Part shown: in pieces, positions 50,298 to 58,752 of the stretch
Layout: every line of letters starts with the position of its first letter
Numbering within the stretch: position 1 is the stretch's first letter
Assembly (NCBI GenBank): GCA_964247735.1
Contig: CAXTVS010000004.1
Span: forward strand, 51,903 to 115,902
Length of the DNA: 64,000 nucleotides
Reading direction: 5' to 3'
DNA from: Lichenicola sp964247735
GTDB lineage: Bacteria > Pseudomonadota > Alphaproteobacteria > Acetobacterales > Acetobacteraceae
Notes under the pieces: model-generated
Database searches by the model: none
The model's input: the letters and a program-made list of their open reading frames with translations, nothing else
What the model was told of the DNA's origin: nothing
Translations under genes and position numbers: made by a program

Positions 50298-50755
50298 GTG
50301 GTCCAGAACGAGCACGACCTCGCGCGCGCCATCGCCATAGAGGCCGGGGGCGAAGGATAAGCGGCCACGACTGCCGTCGGATGGACGCTTCGCAGCCGGA
50401 TGATCCGCGATGGATCTCCCACCGTGCGAGGTGCCTGGCGAGGCTACCAGCATGGTCACGCCGCGTCGTCGATGGCCTTGGCCATTCACAGGGTATCATG
50501 ACCGGCACCATCGCTGATCCGACTGCTGGAGCCACGCACTTCTACACGCCACGCATCATGCCGAAGAAGGGCGAGGATACCGACGGCATCGACGTGGGGG
50601 CGGACTCGAAACCGTCCGATGGCACCGACAACGGAAAGCTGGTGCAGAACTATCGCCCGAACTGGGCCTTGTCGTTCGATCGGCAGATCGTCGCGAACCT
50701 GCCGGAAGCATCGTTCAATTTCTATCGTCAACCGGGCAGTGGTCGTGTTCGTTGA
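50298..50755 (+). pseudogene. decayed cell-wall-hydrolase-like gene
   Basis: Two frames together match a SleB/lysozyme-type hydrolase seen in alphaproteobacterial phages and chromosomes. From 50298 the frame reads NEHDLARAIAIEAGGEG and a TAA stop, but the same frame continues AATTAVGWTLRSRMIRDG and WRGYQHGHAASSMALAIH. A shift near 50500 leads into the second frame, MTGTIADPTAGATHFYTPRIMPKKG, then NYRPNWALSFDRQI and FNFYRQPGSGRVR, ending at 50755. A nonsense codon plus a frameshift indicate decay. The N-terminal start is not identified. Confidence 0.65.
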
Positions 50756-51320
50756 TTTGCGCCTCGTTGCCTCGGCATTCCTCGCAGGCGCGGTCACGGC
50801 GGGTACCTCGCGAGCGGCCGGCATCGATCCGGCGGCAGTGGCGCCGATGGTCGACGCAATCCATGAAGCGGCGGAACGGTATGCGGCGGACCGTTGCACA
50901 AGCGGCGTCTGCCAAGGAATGCGGACGATCGACAACGTGTTGGACATCCTGCTGGAGGCGCAAGCGACCACCAACGGGGTGACGCGCCTAATCCCGCCCG
51001 ATCGTGACCACCGGACCAGCCTACAGCTGAACCATGTGCTGCTCGATCATCCTGAGCTTCTCGACGACCTGTGCCATGTTTCAGATGACCTTGCATCTCG
51101 ATACGGACAGGAGAATGTGCCTGGTGACCTGTTCGTGGCCGTGGGACTGATCGAAACGGCGGCGAGAATGGACGCGCGTGGCCATGGCGGCTGTCTTCCG
51201 CGCATCATGTCCGCGTTTCCGCGAAATTCGAAAGCAGATCAAGCGATCGTCAGCGCAGGCATCCTGTGCAGGAACGGAGTTTTCGGTCGGGCTGCCACAT
51301 GCGACGCGATCTGCCGGTAG
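50739..51320 (+). CDS. hypothetical secreted protein
   Basis: A 193-residue frame from a GTG codon overlapping the end of the decayed hydrolase. The N-terminus is signal-peptide like (LRLVASAFLAGAVTAGTSRAAG). The mature part is helical (VAPMVDAIHEAAERYAADRC, TIDNVLDILLEAQ, LLDHPELLDDLCHVSDDLASRYG) with several cysteines near the C-terminus (GILCRNGVFGRAATCDAIC). No family recognised. Lower GC than its neighbours suggests recent acquisition together with the decayed hydrolase. Confidence 0.5.
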   Translation: MVVFVDLRLVASAFLAGAVTAGTSRAAGIDPAAVAPMVDAIHEAAERYAADRCTSGVCQGMRTIDNVLDILLEAQATTNGVTRLIPPDRDHRTSLQLNHVLLDHPELLDDLCHVSDDLASRYGQENVPGDLFVAVGLIETAARMDARGHGGCLPRIMSAFPRNSKADQAIVSAGILCRNGVFGRAATCDAICR

Positions 51321-51422
51321 GAGGCGGTTTTCCATCGCCTCGGTCCTGCGTAAGCTGATCTCCTGAGCCTGTGCATCCGATTGTCGAACATGTCGCGACG
51401 TCTGGAGGGTGGAGCGCTTCAG

Positions 51423-52841
51423 CTACGCCTGATGTCCGCTCACCTCCCGTCCGAGCGTCCGCGGCATCCACACGACGCCAAGGGTGCCGATCAGGCACAG
51501 CGCCGCAGCGGTCCAGAACGCCGCATGGAGCTCGGGCAGCGTCACCATCGCGTCGTGGAACATGCCCTGGAACAGCGACAGGCTGAACGCCGCGGCCGCC
51601 ACGCCCGCGGCAGAGAAGGCCTGCTGCAGCATCGACATCAGGTTGGAGGCGGCACTCCGCTCCGGACCGGGAATGTCGGCAAAGGCGAGCGTGGTGATCG
51701 CGGTCAGCTGCATGGAGCGCGCAGCACCTGCGAACAGCAGCAGCGCCGCCAGCAGCGGCTTCGGCGTGTGCGGCGTGACGACCGCGAGCGCCGCCAGGGA
51801 CAGGGTCACCAGGATCCCATCCGCCAGCATGGTGTTGCGGAAGCCGTAACGGCGCAGGATCGGCGCGGTCGCCGGCTTGATGCCGATGTTGCCGCAGAAA
51901 TACACCAGCACCCAGCCACCGGCGGCGGCCGGCGACAGGCCGAAGCCGAGCTGGAACAGCAGCGGCAGCAGCAGCGGCGCGCTGGAGAACACCGCACGGA
52001 ACAGCCCGCCCGGGTAGAGCGAGGCGTAACCCATGCTGGGTCGCGACAAGGGCCCAAGAGACAACAACGGGAACGGGTGCCGGCGCAGGTGGCGCAGCGC
52101 CGCCCAGCCGCCGATCAGCCCGACCGCGATCAGCCCGAGCGCCACGGTCCGCTCCGTGCCGCCGGCCGCGGAACGCTGGAACCCGGCCAGCAGGCAGGTG
52201 AGCCCGAGTGCGCACAGCACGAGGCCGCCCAGGTCGAGCGGATGCCGCTCGGGATCGCGTTCCTGCGGGATCACGCGCAGCATCGCCGCGGCGCCGAGCA
52301 GCCCGACCGGCAGGTTGAGCCAGAAGTTCCAGCGCCAGCCGACCGTGTCCGTGATCAGGCCGCCCAGCACCGGGCCGATCACCGGGGCCAGCAGCGCCGG
52401 CCACACCATGTAGGCGGTGATACGCAGCATCTCCGAGGGCGGGGTGTGCCGCATCACCACCGCAAGCCCGACCGGCACCATCAGCGCGCCGCCGATCCCC
52501 TGCGCCACGCGGGCGAGCACGAACGAGGGCAGGCCGCGTGCCAGCCCGCAGCCCACCGACGCGGCGGTGAACAGCAGCACCGCGGCCACCAGCACCGTGC
52601 GCGTACCGAACCGGCGCGACAGCCAGTGCGCCAGCGGCGACGCCGCGGCCGCGGCCAGCATGTAGGCGGTGATGCCGAGCGACAGGGCGACGCTGGACAC
52701 CCCGAACGAGCGCGCCATCGGCGGCAGCGACGTGTTGATGATCGCGCCGTCCAGGTTCTGCATGAACGAGGCCACGGCGACGATCAGGGCGACCGTGGCA
52801 CGTCCGCGCGCGGCGGCTGGTCGGGCGGGATCTGGCGGCAT
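51423..52841 (-). CDS. DHA2-type MFS multidrug efflux transporter
   Basis: A 472-residue permease with 13 to 14 helices. The start of the DHA2 pattern is LDGAIINTSLPPMARSFGVS (helix 1, D-x-x-I-x-N-x-x-L-P), then RVAQGIGGALMVPVGLAVV (antiporter-like motif) and LITDTVGWRWNFWLNLPVGLLG, a diagnostic DHA2 segment. It would export toxic amphiphiles by proton antiport. The ATG at 52841 is taken; a GTG at 52880 would add 13 residues. Divergent from the helicase gene by about 80 bp. No TetR/MarR regulator is adjacent. Confidence 0.88.
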   Translation of the reverse strand: MPPDPARPAAARGRATVALIVAVASFMQNLDGAIINTSLPPMARSFGVSSVALSLGITAYMLAAAAASPLAHWLSRRFGTRTVLVAAVLLFTAASVGCGLARGLPSFVLARVAQGIGGALMVPVGLAVVMRHTPPSEMLRITAYMVWPALLAPVIGPVLGGLITDTVGWRWNFWLNLPVGLLGAAAMLRVIPQERDPERHPLDLGGLVLCALGLTCLLAGFQRSAAGGTERTVALGLIAVGLIGGWAALRHLRRHPFPLLSLGPLSRPSMGYASLYPGGLFRAVFSSAPLLLPLLFQLGFGLSPAAAGGWVLVYFCGNIGIKPATAPILRRYGFRNTMLADGILVTLSLAALAVVTPHTPKPLLAALLLFAGAARSMQLTAITTLAFADIPGPERSAASNLMSMLQQAFSAAGVAAAAFSLSLFQGMFHDAMVTLPELHAAFWTAAALCLIGTLGVVWMPRTLGREVSGHQA

Positions 52842-52924
52842 GACCACCGTGTAGACAAGGAACACCGGGAGGGTAACCACGGCTCCGCTCGCATCGGTGC
52901 CGCGCGCGCCCTACATTCCGGGCC

Positions 52925-55264
52925 GTGACATTTCCTTCCGACGTTGCCTCCTCCCCGGCTGATGCCGCCATCGCGGCGACCGGCCTCCTCGTGCAGCCCA
53001 GCGAGCACGACCGGCTCCGCCGCCTGGTGGCGCGCCGGCTTCCGGCCGATGCCGGGGCGGTCCGCGAGGCGCTGTGCGAGATCCGGCGCAAGGGCTGGAC
53101 CGGACGGCTGGTGGACTGGTCGCAGCGCGCCGGCGCGGTGTGGGTGCGTCGCGAGGACGCGGCAGCGGCGGCCGGGGAGGTGACCGATCCCGATGCCGAC
53201 GACGCGGCGCTGCACGCGGCTCTGGACCGGGCGGTGGCAGCGCGCCTGCGCAGCTTCGGCGACGAACCGGAGGCGGCGCTGGAGGCGATGCTGTCCGAGC
53301 TGTTCGATGCCGGCGGCCGGGTGCTGTCGGCCGGGCAGCACGAGATGCTGGTGCGGACGGTGGCGTTGGCGTGGCACCTGCCGCCCGATGCGCCGTTCGC
53401 GCGCGCCGCCTTGAACCGCGAGGAGTCGCGCCGACGCGAGCGCAGGCAGGCGGACACGGTCGCGCGCGGCCGCCGTCGCGAGGAGGTGGCGCGGCTGCGC
53501 GACTGGGAGCGCTCCCTGGTCGAGTTCCGCGAGGTGCCGGCGCTGCTCGGCTGCTCGACCCGGGAAGCGCTGCGCTGGGTGGCGGCGAACCGGCTGCCGG
53601 TGGCCAGGCGGGTGCCGCAGAAGGGACGGGCGGATGGCGAGCGCTGGGAGTTCGACCCGGCCGAGCTGCTCCGGCTGCGGCCGCTGGTGGCGCGCTGGCG
53701 CGCGGAGGAGCCGGACCCGTCCGGACGGCCGCAGGTGCTGGGCGGACGGGCCGCCAACGCGGCGGTGGCGCGGGTGGCGGCGCTGGACCGATACGCCGCG
53801 CACTTCTCCACCGCGCGCGCCCTGAACCGGCGGATCACCCTGGTGACCGGGCCGACCAACAGCGGCAAGTCGTTTGCGGCGCTGGAACGGTTGTCGCAGT
53901 CCCCTAGCGGGCTGGCGCTGGCGCCGCTGCGCCTGCTGGCGCACGAGTTCCGCGAGGCGCTGGAAGGGCGCGGCGTGGCGGCCTCGCTCGCCACCGGCGA
54001 GGAGCGCATCACCGTGCCGGGCAGCCGGCACCTCGCCGCCACGGTGGAGATGTGCCCGCTGCACAACCCGGTGGCGGTGGCGATGGTGGACGAGGCGCAG
54101 ATGCTGCACGACCCGGAGCGGGGCGCGGCCTGGACCGCGGCGATCATGGGCGCGCCGGCGCGGGAGCTGTTCGTGTTGGGCTCGCCTGACTGCGTGCCGA
54201 TGGTGCGGCGGATCGCCGAGCTGTGCGGCGACCCGCTCGACGAGATCAGCCTTGAGCGCAAGGGGCCTCTGGTGGCGGCGAACGAGGCGGTGCCGCTCGG
54301 CGAGCTCGGCCGCGGCGACGCGCTGATCGCGTTCTCGCGCCGCGAGGTGCTGGACCTGCGCGCGGCCCTGCAGGCGCGCGGGCGTCGGGTGGCGGTGGTG
54401 TACGGCGCGTTGAGCCCGGAGGTGCGGCGGGCGGAGGCGGCGCGGTTCAACGACGGCGACGCGGACATCCTGATCGCCACCGACGCGATCGGCATGGGGC
54501 TCAACCTGAACATCCGGCGCGTGGTTTTCGCCGCCCTGCGCAAGTTTGACGGCACCGAAAGCCGCGACCTGCTTGCGGGTGAGATCAAGCAGATCGGCGG
54601 GCGGGCCGGACGCTACGGCCTGCACGAGGCGGGCGTGGTGGCGGTGCTGGCCGGGGCCGGCAGCCCCTCCTTTGTCCGGGCGATGCTGGCGGCACCGCCG
54701 ACGCCGCAGTCTGAGCTGCGTCCGCTGGTGCAGCCGGATTCGGACATCGTGCAGGCGGTGGCGGCGGAGATCGGCTCCGACAGCCTGTTCGGCGTGCTGG
54801 CGCGGATCCGCCGCGCGGTGCTCCGACGCGACGACCCGCACTACCGGCTGGCCGACATGAGCCAGGCCTTCGAGGTGGCGACGGCGCTGGAAGGCATCGA
54901 GGGCCTCGACCTGCCCACGCGCTGGGCTTACGCGATGTGCCCGGTGGACGAGCGCGACAACGGCGTGCCGCGGCTGGCCGCCTGGGCCACCGAGCACGGC
55001 GCCGGACGGGCGGTGCCGGTGCCGTCCGGCAGCCGCCTGCCACCGCCGGACCGTGCCTCGCGCGACGAGCTGGAGCGGGCGGAGAAGCGGCACAAGCGGC
55101 TGGTGGCGTGGCGCTGGCTGGCGCTGCGGTTTCCGGAGGCCTATCCGGCGCGCGACGAGGCGGAAGCGCTGACGGTGGCGTTGAACGGCTGGATCGAGGC
55201 GGTGCTCCGGCAGCAGGCCAGGGTTGCCGTCCCGGCGACGAAGCGCAGGCGCGCCGCGTCCTGA
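52925..55264 (+). CDS. SUV3-like superfamily 2 RNA helicase
   Basis: A 779-residue helicase resembling mitochondrial SUV3. Motif I is GPTNSGKS (about residue 309), followed by LALAPLRLLAHEF, motif II VDEAQM (about residue 388), ATDAIGMGLNL and motif VI QIGGRAGRYG (about residue 556), then the SUV3-like C-terminal region. The first 290 residues are an unusual N-terminal extension rich in Arg and Ala with a HTH-like piece (LVEFREVPALLGCSTREALRWVAANRLP). GTG start. SUV3 unwinds RNA for the degradosome in mitochondria; a bacterial RNA-turnover role is inferred. Convergent with the MYG1-like gene. Confidence 0.88.
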   Translation: MTFPSDVASSPADAAIAATGLLVQPSEHDRLRRLVARRLPADAGAVREALCEIRRKGWTGRLVDWSQRAGAVWVRREDAAAAAGEVTDPDADDAALHAALDRAVAARLRSFGDEPEAALEAMLSELFDAGGRVLSAGQHEMLVRTVALAWHLPPDAPFARAALNREESRRRERRQADTVARGRRREEVARLRDWERSLVEFREVPALLGCSTREALRWVAANRLPVARRVPQKGRADGERWEFDPAELLRLRPLVARWRAEEPDPSGRPQVLGGRAANAAVARVAALDRYAAHFSTARALNRRITLVTGPTNSGKSFAALERLSQSPSGLALAPLRLLAHEFREALEGRGVAASLATGEERITVPGSRHLAATVEMCPLHNPVAVAMVDEAQMLHDPERGAAWTAAIMGAPARELFVLGSPDCVPMVRRIAELCGDPLDEISLERKGPLVAANEAVPLGELGRGDALIAFSRREVLDLRAALQARGRRVAVVYGALSPEVRRAEAARFNDGDADILIATDAIGMGLNLNIRRVVFAALRKFDGTESRDLLAGEIKQIGGRAGRYGLHEAGVVAVLAGAGSPSFVRAMLAAPPTPQSELRPLVQPDSDIVQAVAAEIGSDSLFGVLARIRRAVLRRDDPHYRLADMSQAFEVATALEGIEGLDLPTRWAYAMCPVDERDNGVPRLAAWATEHGAGRAVPVPSGSRLPPPDRASRDELERAEKRHKRLVAWRWLALRFPEAYPARDEAEALTVALNGWIEAVLRQQARVAVPATKRRRAAS

Positions 55265-55283
55265 GTCGGCGTGCCGGACCGGC

Positions 55284-56228
55284 TCATCCGGCCGCCAGCA
55301 CCTTTTCCGCCATGGCGATCGCCCCGGCCTGGCTGCGTGCGGCGCCCACGAAGCGGCGCAGGTGCACGAACACCGCGTCCGGCACGCCGCTGGCGGCGGC
55401 CAGCTCGGCTTCCGGCAGCCCGGCCCAGGCCTCGGGCAGCGGCAGCTTCTGCGCGAACGAACCCGGCTCCGGCGGCACCGTATCCAGCATCCAGTTGCCG
55501 TTGGAGGCGGGCGATACGGCGAGCAGCACCGGCAGCGCATGACCGTGCACCACGCCCTTCCACGGCATGCCGCGCTCCAGCACCAGCAGGCGCGGGTCGG
55601 CGCCGCTGCGGTGTGCAGCCAGGACGGCAGCCTCCGCCGCATGGCGCGCCCGCATCGCCTCGACCCTGCGGCGGAGCACCCCGAGGGCGAAGGCGGCCGC
55701 CTCGAGGAACGCGGCGTCGCCAGCCTCGGGTCCGCTGGCGGCGGGATCGTTCCAGGCCGGGTTGAACTCGCCGATCAGGCTGGCGAGGCCGAGCGGATCA
55801 CGCAGGGAGCCGTCCGACGCGACGCCGTTGTCGATCTCGTCGATGCGACGCACCAGCGCTTCGTCGAGCTCGTCCGCAATGGCAGCCGCGAGGCTGGCCG
55901 TTCCCTCGAGCAGCAGGGCGGCGACCGCGTCCGGCCCGTGCACCTGCCAGATCAGCCCGGCGGAGGAGAAGGGCGTGCCGTCCGGACGCAGCGCAGCACC
56001 GTGCTGGTGGTGGTCGAAGCGGCCGGCCGCTGCGTCGTACCGGCCGCCGACGTCCCACACGATGTCGGCTGCCTCGATCCCCTCCGGCCTGCGGGTGCGG
56101 AGCAGCGTGTGGTCGTGGCCGGGCGCATCCAGCCCGAGCGCCAGGCGCAGCACCGCGTAGGCGAACACCTCGTCGCAGTGGAACTTGCCGCTATGGGTCA
56201 CGAGCAGGGGCCGGAGAAGGAAGGTCAT
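55284..56228 (-). CDS. MYG1-family (UPF0160) metal-dependent protein
   Basis: A 314-residue protein of the MYG1/UPF0160 family with a DHH-like fold. Metal-site motifs are VTHSGKFHCDEVFAYAVLRL, DIVWDVGG and RFDHHQHG near the N-terminus; IDEIDNGV follows. Eukaryotic MYG1 is reported to be a 3'-5' RNA exonuclease acting in nucleus and mitochondria. In bacteria the role is undemonstrated. It lies 19 bp from the convergent SUV3-like helicase gene. Confidence 0.9.
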   Translation of the reverse strand: MTFLLRPLLVTHSGKFHCDEVFAYAVLRLALGLDAPGHDHTLLRTRRPEGIEAADIVWDVGGRYDAAAGRFDHHQHGAALRPDGTPFSSAGLIWQVHGPDAVAALLLEGTASLAAAIADELDEALVRRIDEIDNGVASDGSLRDPLGLASLIGEFNPAWNDPAASGPEAGDAAFLEAAAFALGVLRRRVEAMRARHAAEAAVLAAHRSGADPRLLVLERGMPWKGVVHGHALPVLLAVSPASNGNWMLDTVPPEPGSFAQKLPLPEAWAGLPEAELAAASGVPDAVFVHLRRFVGAARSQAGAIAMAEKVLAAG

Positions 56229-56351
56229 GATGTCGGTCCGATCAGAAACTGTCCGGCAGGACCGGTACCGGGGGCAGCGCTATACAGCATGCGGTCCAAC
56301 GTTTGATACTGTGGTTCCGCATGTCTGCGCGGCGGGTGATGGCAGCTTGAT

Positions 56352-56381
56352 TTGCCGGGACGATGGTTTTCGCTCTATAAC
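56352..56381 (+). promoter_or_regulatory. putative sigma-70 promoter
   Basis: TTGCCG (56352-56357) and TATAAC (56376-56381) are separated by 18 bp, with the -10 box matching five of six consensus bases. It lies about 50 bp before the coiled-coil protein gene in the divergent gap behind the MYG1-like gene. Confidence 0.5.
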
Positions 56382-56434
56382 GCGGGACACGGACCGTAAA
56401 ACGGCATTCCCCCACGACGGCGGGCAACGTGACC

Positions 56435-57100
56435 ATGCGGCGCACTGCGCCGCGCGAGATCCCAGCCGATACGGATCTGCAGCATGCCTGCCACAGGATG
56501 ATCCTTTTGAACCAGAAGCTTAGCTTGACCAGTGCACCCGCCGAGGACGAGGGCCTGACTCCGTCCGACGACGCGGTGAGACAGGCGCTGCTGCGCATGG
56601 GCGGCGGCTCCAACGGCGGCAGCCCGCGACGCGGCGGCGAGCAGGCCGCGCCGGGACCCGTCACGCCGGACAGCCGGCGCCGCCGCTTCAGCCAGAACGA
56701 GAACGTGCCGGTCGAGTACGTGTCGCGCGATCGCCAGGGCGGCCAGACCTCCCGCCACGAGCCGGGGGAAGGCACCGATCCCTCGGCGGCGCTGGGCCGG
56801 GCGCTGGAGCGCGAGCGGCAGCTGCGGGAAGCGGCGGAACGGACGCTGGGCGAGGTCCGGGCCGCGCTGCAGGTGGCACAGACCCGGCTGGCGCACCTGG
56901 AGATCGAGGTCGAGGAGGCGCGGGCGCAGCGTGTCGCGGCGGTGCCGGTGCCGGCTGCCCCGGTGCCGACGGTTCCCGAACCGCCACCCGAACCCGAACC
57001 ATCCCGGGCGGTGCGCGGACGTGGCCGGCCGAAGGCGGCGCGTGCCGAGGTCGAGCCCGAGGACGAGCCCGAGCCGGTCAAGTGGTGGATCAGGGACTGA
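56435..57100 (+). CDS. hypothetical coiled-coil protein
   Basis: A protein of about 221 residues (ATG 56435; GTG 56429 or ATG 56498 are alternatives). Low-complexity Gly/Arg/Pro parts surround one clear helical, probably coiled-coil segment (LGRALERERQLREAAERTLGEVRAALQVAQTRLAHLEIEVEEARAQR). A Pro/Glu-rich stretch follows, then an AT-hook-like GRGRPKAARAE, and the end is EPEPVKWWIRD. The GRGRP motif can bind DNA minor grooves. No family recognised. A good promoter lies upstream and the FAH gene starts 14 bp after its stop. Confidence 0.6.
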   Translation: MRRTAPREIPADTDLQHACHRMILLNQKLSLTSAPAEDEGLTPSDDAVRQALLRMGGGSNGGSPRRGGEQAAPGPVTPDSRRRRFSQNENVPVEYVSRDRQGGQTSRHEPGEGTDPSAALGRALERERQLREAAERTLGEVRAALQVAQTRLAHLEIEVEEARAQRVAAVPVPAAPVPTVPEPPPEPEPSRAVRGRGRPKAARAEVEPEDEPEPVKWWIRD

Positions 57101-57114
57101 GGGCTGCGGTCCTG

Positions 57115-57819
57115 ATGCGGGGCGGGATCACGGTTGCGGTGCCGACGGTCCCCGTCGCGGGACTGGACACGCCGTTCCCGGTCCGGCGGATCTGGTGCGT
57201 GGGGCAGAACTACGCCGAGCACACGCGCGAGATGGGCGGCGACCCGGAGCGGACGCCGCCGTTCTTCTTCTCCAAGCCGGCGGATGCGGTGGTGCCGGGT
57301 GGCGGCGTGCTCCCGTATCCGACGCAGACCGGATCCCTGCATCACGAGGTCGAGCTGGTGGTGGCGATCGGCGTCGGCGGCGAGGAGATCGCGCCGGAGC
57401 GGGCGCTGCAGCACGTGTTCGGCTATGCGGTCGGCCTCGACATGACCCGGCGCGACCTGCAGGCGGAAGCCAAGCGTGCCGGGCGCCCCTGGGCCTTCGC
57501 CAAGGGCTTCGACCAGTCCTGCCCGATCAGCCCCATCGTGCCGGTGGCGGAAGCCGGACATCCCGGGCGGGGCGCCATCACGCTGACGGTGGACGGCGCG
57601 CTGCGCCAGTCCGGCGACCTGTCGCAGATGGTTTGGAGCGTGGGGGAGGCGATCGCGTTCCTGTCCCGCTTCGTCTCGCTGGCTCCGGGAGACCTCCTCA
57701 TGACCGGCACGCCGGCCGGGGTCGGTCCCGTGCAGCCCGGCGAGGTGGTGACCGGTGCCTGTGCGGGCGTGGGCGAGGTCACCGTCAGCTATTGCGCCCG
57801 GCAGGGCGGGTCGGCATGA
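57115..57819 (+). CDS. fumarylacetoacetate hydrolase family protein
   Basis: A 234-residue FAH-fold protein. It has CVGQNYAEHTREMGGD, FFFSKPADAVV, the metal-binding HHEVELVVAIG (acidic triad) and the substrate-side GYAVGLDMTRRDLQAEAKRAGRPWAFAKGFDQS, then MTGTPAGVGPVQPGE. Close to bacterial acylpyruvase/oxaloacetate decarboxylase-like enzymes. The ATG at 57115 is taken; GTG codons at 57082 and 57085 are possible. Its stop overlaps the ATG of the SDR gene. Confidence 0.9.
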   Translation: MRGGITVAVPTVPVAGLDTPFPVRRIWCVGQNYAEHTREMGGDPERTPPFFFSKPADAVVPGGGVLPYPTQTGSLHHEVELVVAIGVGGEEIAPERALQHVFGYAVGLDMTRRDLQAEAKRAGRPWAFAKGFDQSCPISPIVPVAEAGHPGRGAITLTVDGALRQSGDLSQMVWSVGEAIAFLSRFVSLAPGDLLMTGTPAGVGPVQPGEVVTGACAGVGEVTVSYCARQGGSA

Positions 57820-58556
57820 CGCTCCACATTGTGACCGGCGCGTCGCGCGGCCTGGGTGCGGCGATCGTGCGCCAGCTGCTGCGCGAAGGGCACGAGGTGG
57901 CGGCGGTCGCGCGCGGCCCGGCACCGGCTGGGCTGGACGCGTCTCGGCTGCACTGGACGTCGCTCGATCTGGGCGACGGCGACGCGGCCAGGCGCTGGGT
58001 CGTGCGGGCGGTGGCCGCGCATCCCAACCAGGATGCGGCGGTGCTGATCCTGAACGCGGGCGTGCTGGAGCCTGTGCTGCCGGCGGCCTCGCTCGAGGCG
58101 GCGGCGCTGGATGCGCACCTGCGCCTCAACCTCGTCTCGCCGATGCTGGTCGCCGGCGGCTTCCTCCAGGCGACCGCGTCCTCGCCGTCGGCGCGGCGCG
58201 TCCTGGCGGTGTCGTCCGGCGCCGCCCGGCGCGGGGTCCCGCATTGGAGCGCCTACTGCGCCGCCAAGGCGGGGCTGGACGGTTTCGTGCGGGCGCTGAA
58301 CGCCGAGTCCGGCGCCGGCGGATCGGTCCGGGCGGTGTCGCTGGCGCCGGGCGTGATCGACACGGAGATGCAGGCGGTGATCCGCGGCATCGAGGCGCCG
58401 ACCCGCGAGCGGTTCCTCAGGCTGCACGCGGAGGGGCAGCTGACGGCGCCGGAAGACGCGGCGGCGAGCCTGCTGGCGTATCTGCGGCGCAACGACTTCG
58501 GCAGTCACGAGATCGACGACATACGCAGCGCAGTCGACCGTCCCGACCAGGGATAG
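57816..58556 (+). CDS. short-chain dehydrogenase/reductase
   Basis: A 246-residue SDR. The cofactor motif is IVTGASRGLGAAIVRQLL; LNAGVLEP, VSSGAARRGVPHWSAYCAAKAGLDGF (catalytic Ser, Tyr and Lys in S-x12-Y-x3-K arrangement) and LAPGVIDTEMQ follow. Similar in type to sepiapterin-reductase-like or general carbonyl-reducing SDRs. Coupled by ATGA overlap to the FAH-family gene, so the two may act on the same small keto-acid pathway. Confidence 0.88.
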   Translation: MTLHIVTGASRGLGAAIVRQLLREGHEVAAVARGPAPAGLDASRLHWTSLDLGDGDAARRWVVRAVAAHPNQDAAVLILNAGVLEPVLPAASLEAAALDAHLRLNLVSPMLVAGGFLQATASSPSARRVLAVSSGAARRGVPHWSAYCAAKAGLDGFVRALNAESGAGGSVRAVSLAPGVIDTEMQAVIRGIEAPTRERFLRLHAEGQLTAPEDAAASLLAYLRRNDFGSHEIDDIRSAVDRPDQG

Positions 58557-58563
58557 AGGCAGA

Positions 58564-58596
58564 TGTCATCCGCAACACAAGATGTTGTGGATGACA
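58564..58596. promoter_or_regulatory. 33-bp palindrome with probable NrdR box upstream of nrdB
   Basis: The arms TGTCATCCnCAACA and TGTTGnGGATGACA are reverse complements around the centre CAAGA. The inner 16 bp ACACAAGATGTTGTGG (58575-58590) fits the NrdR-box shape ACAC-WAKATNTW-GTG. It lies 157 bp before the nrdB ATG. NrdR represses RNR genes as an ATP/dATP sensor. Confidence 0.65.
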
Positions 58597-58752
58597 TTCT
58601 CGTTGCTGGAAGCCGTTGGACGGCTGGGCCATACTCCGACTGCGACTCCGCAGGTCGGACCCCGGGTCCGGGCTGTCAGGTCGAGCCCCTTCCAGCCGCG
58701 CGTCCGGTCGATCCGGATCGGCCTGCGCTGCATCGTCGGAGAACACATTCCC

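Noticed and set aside
51250..55642. Very long minus-strand frames (over 900-1100 residues) across the DHA2 and helicase genes
   Set aside because: They run through genes with clear family motifs on other frames and have shadow-type composition; no start or ribosome site fits.
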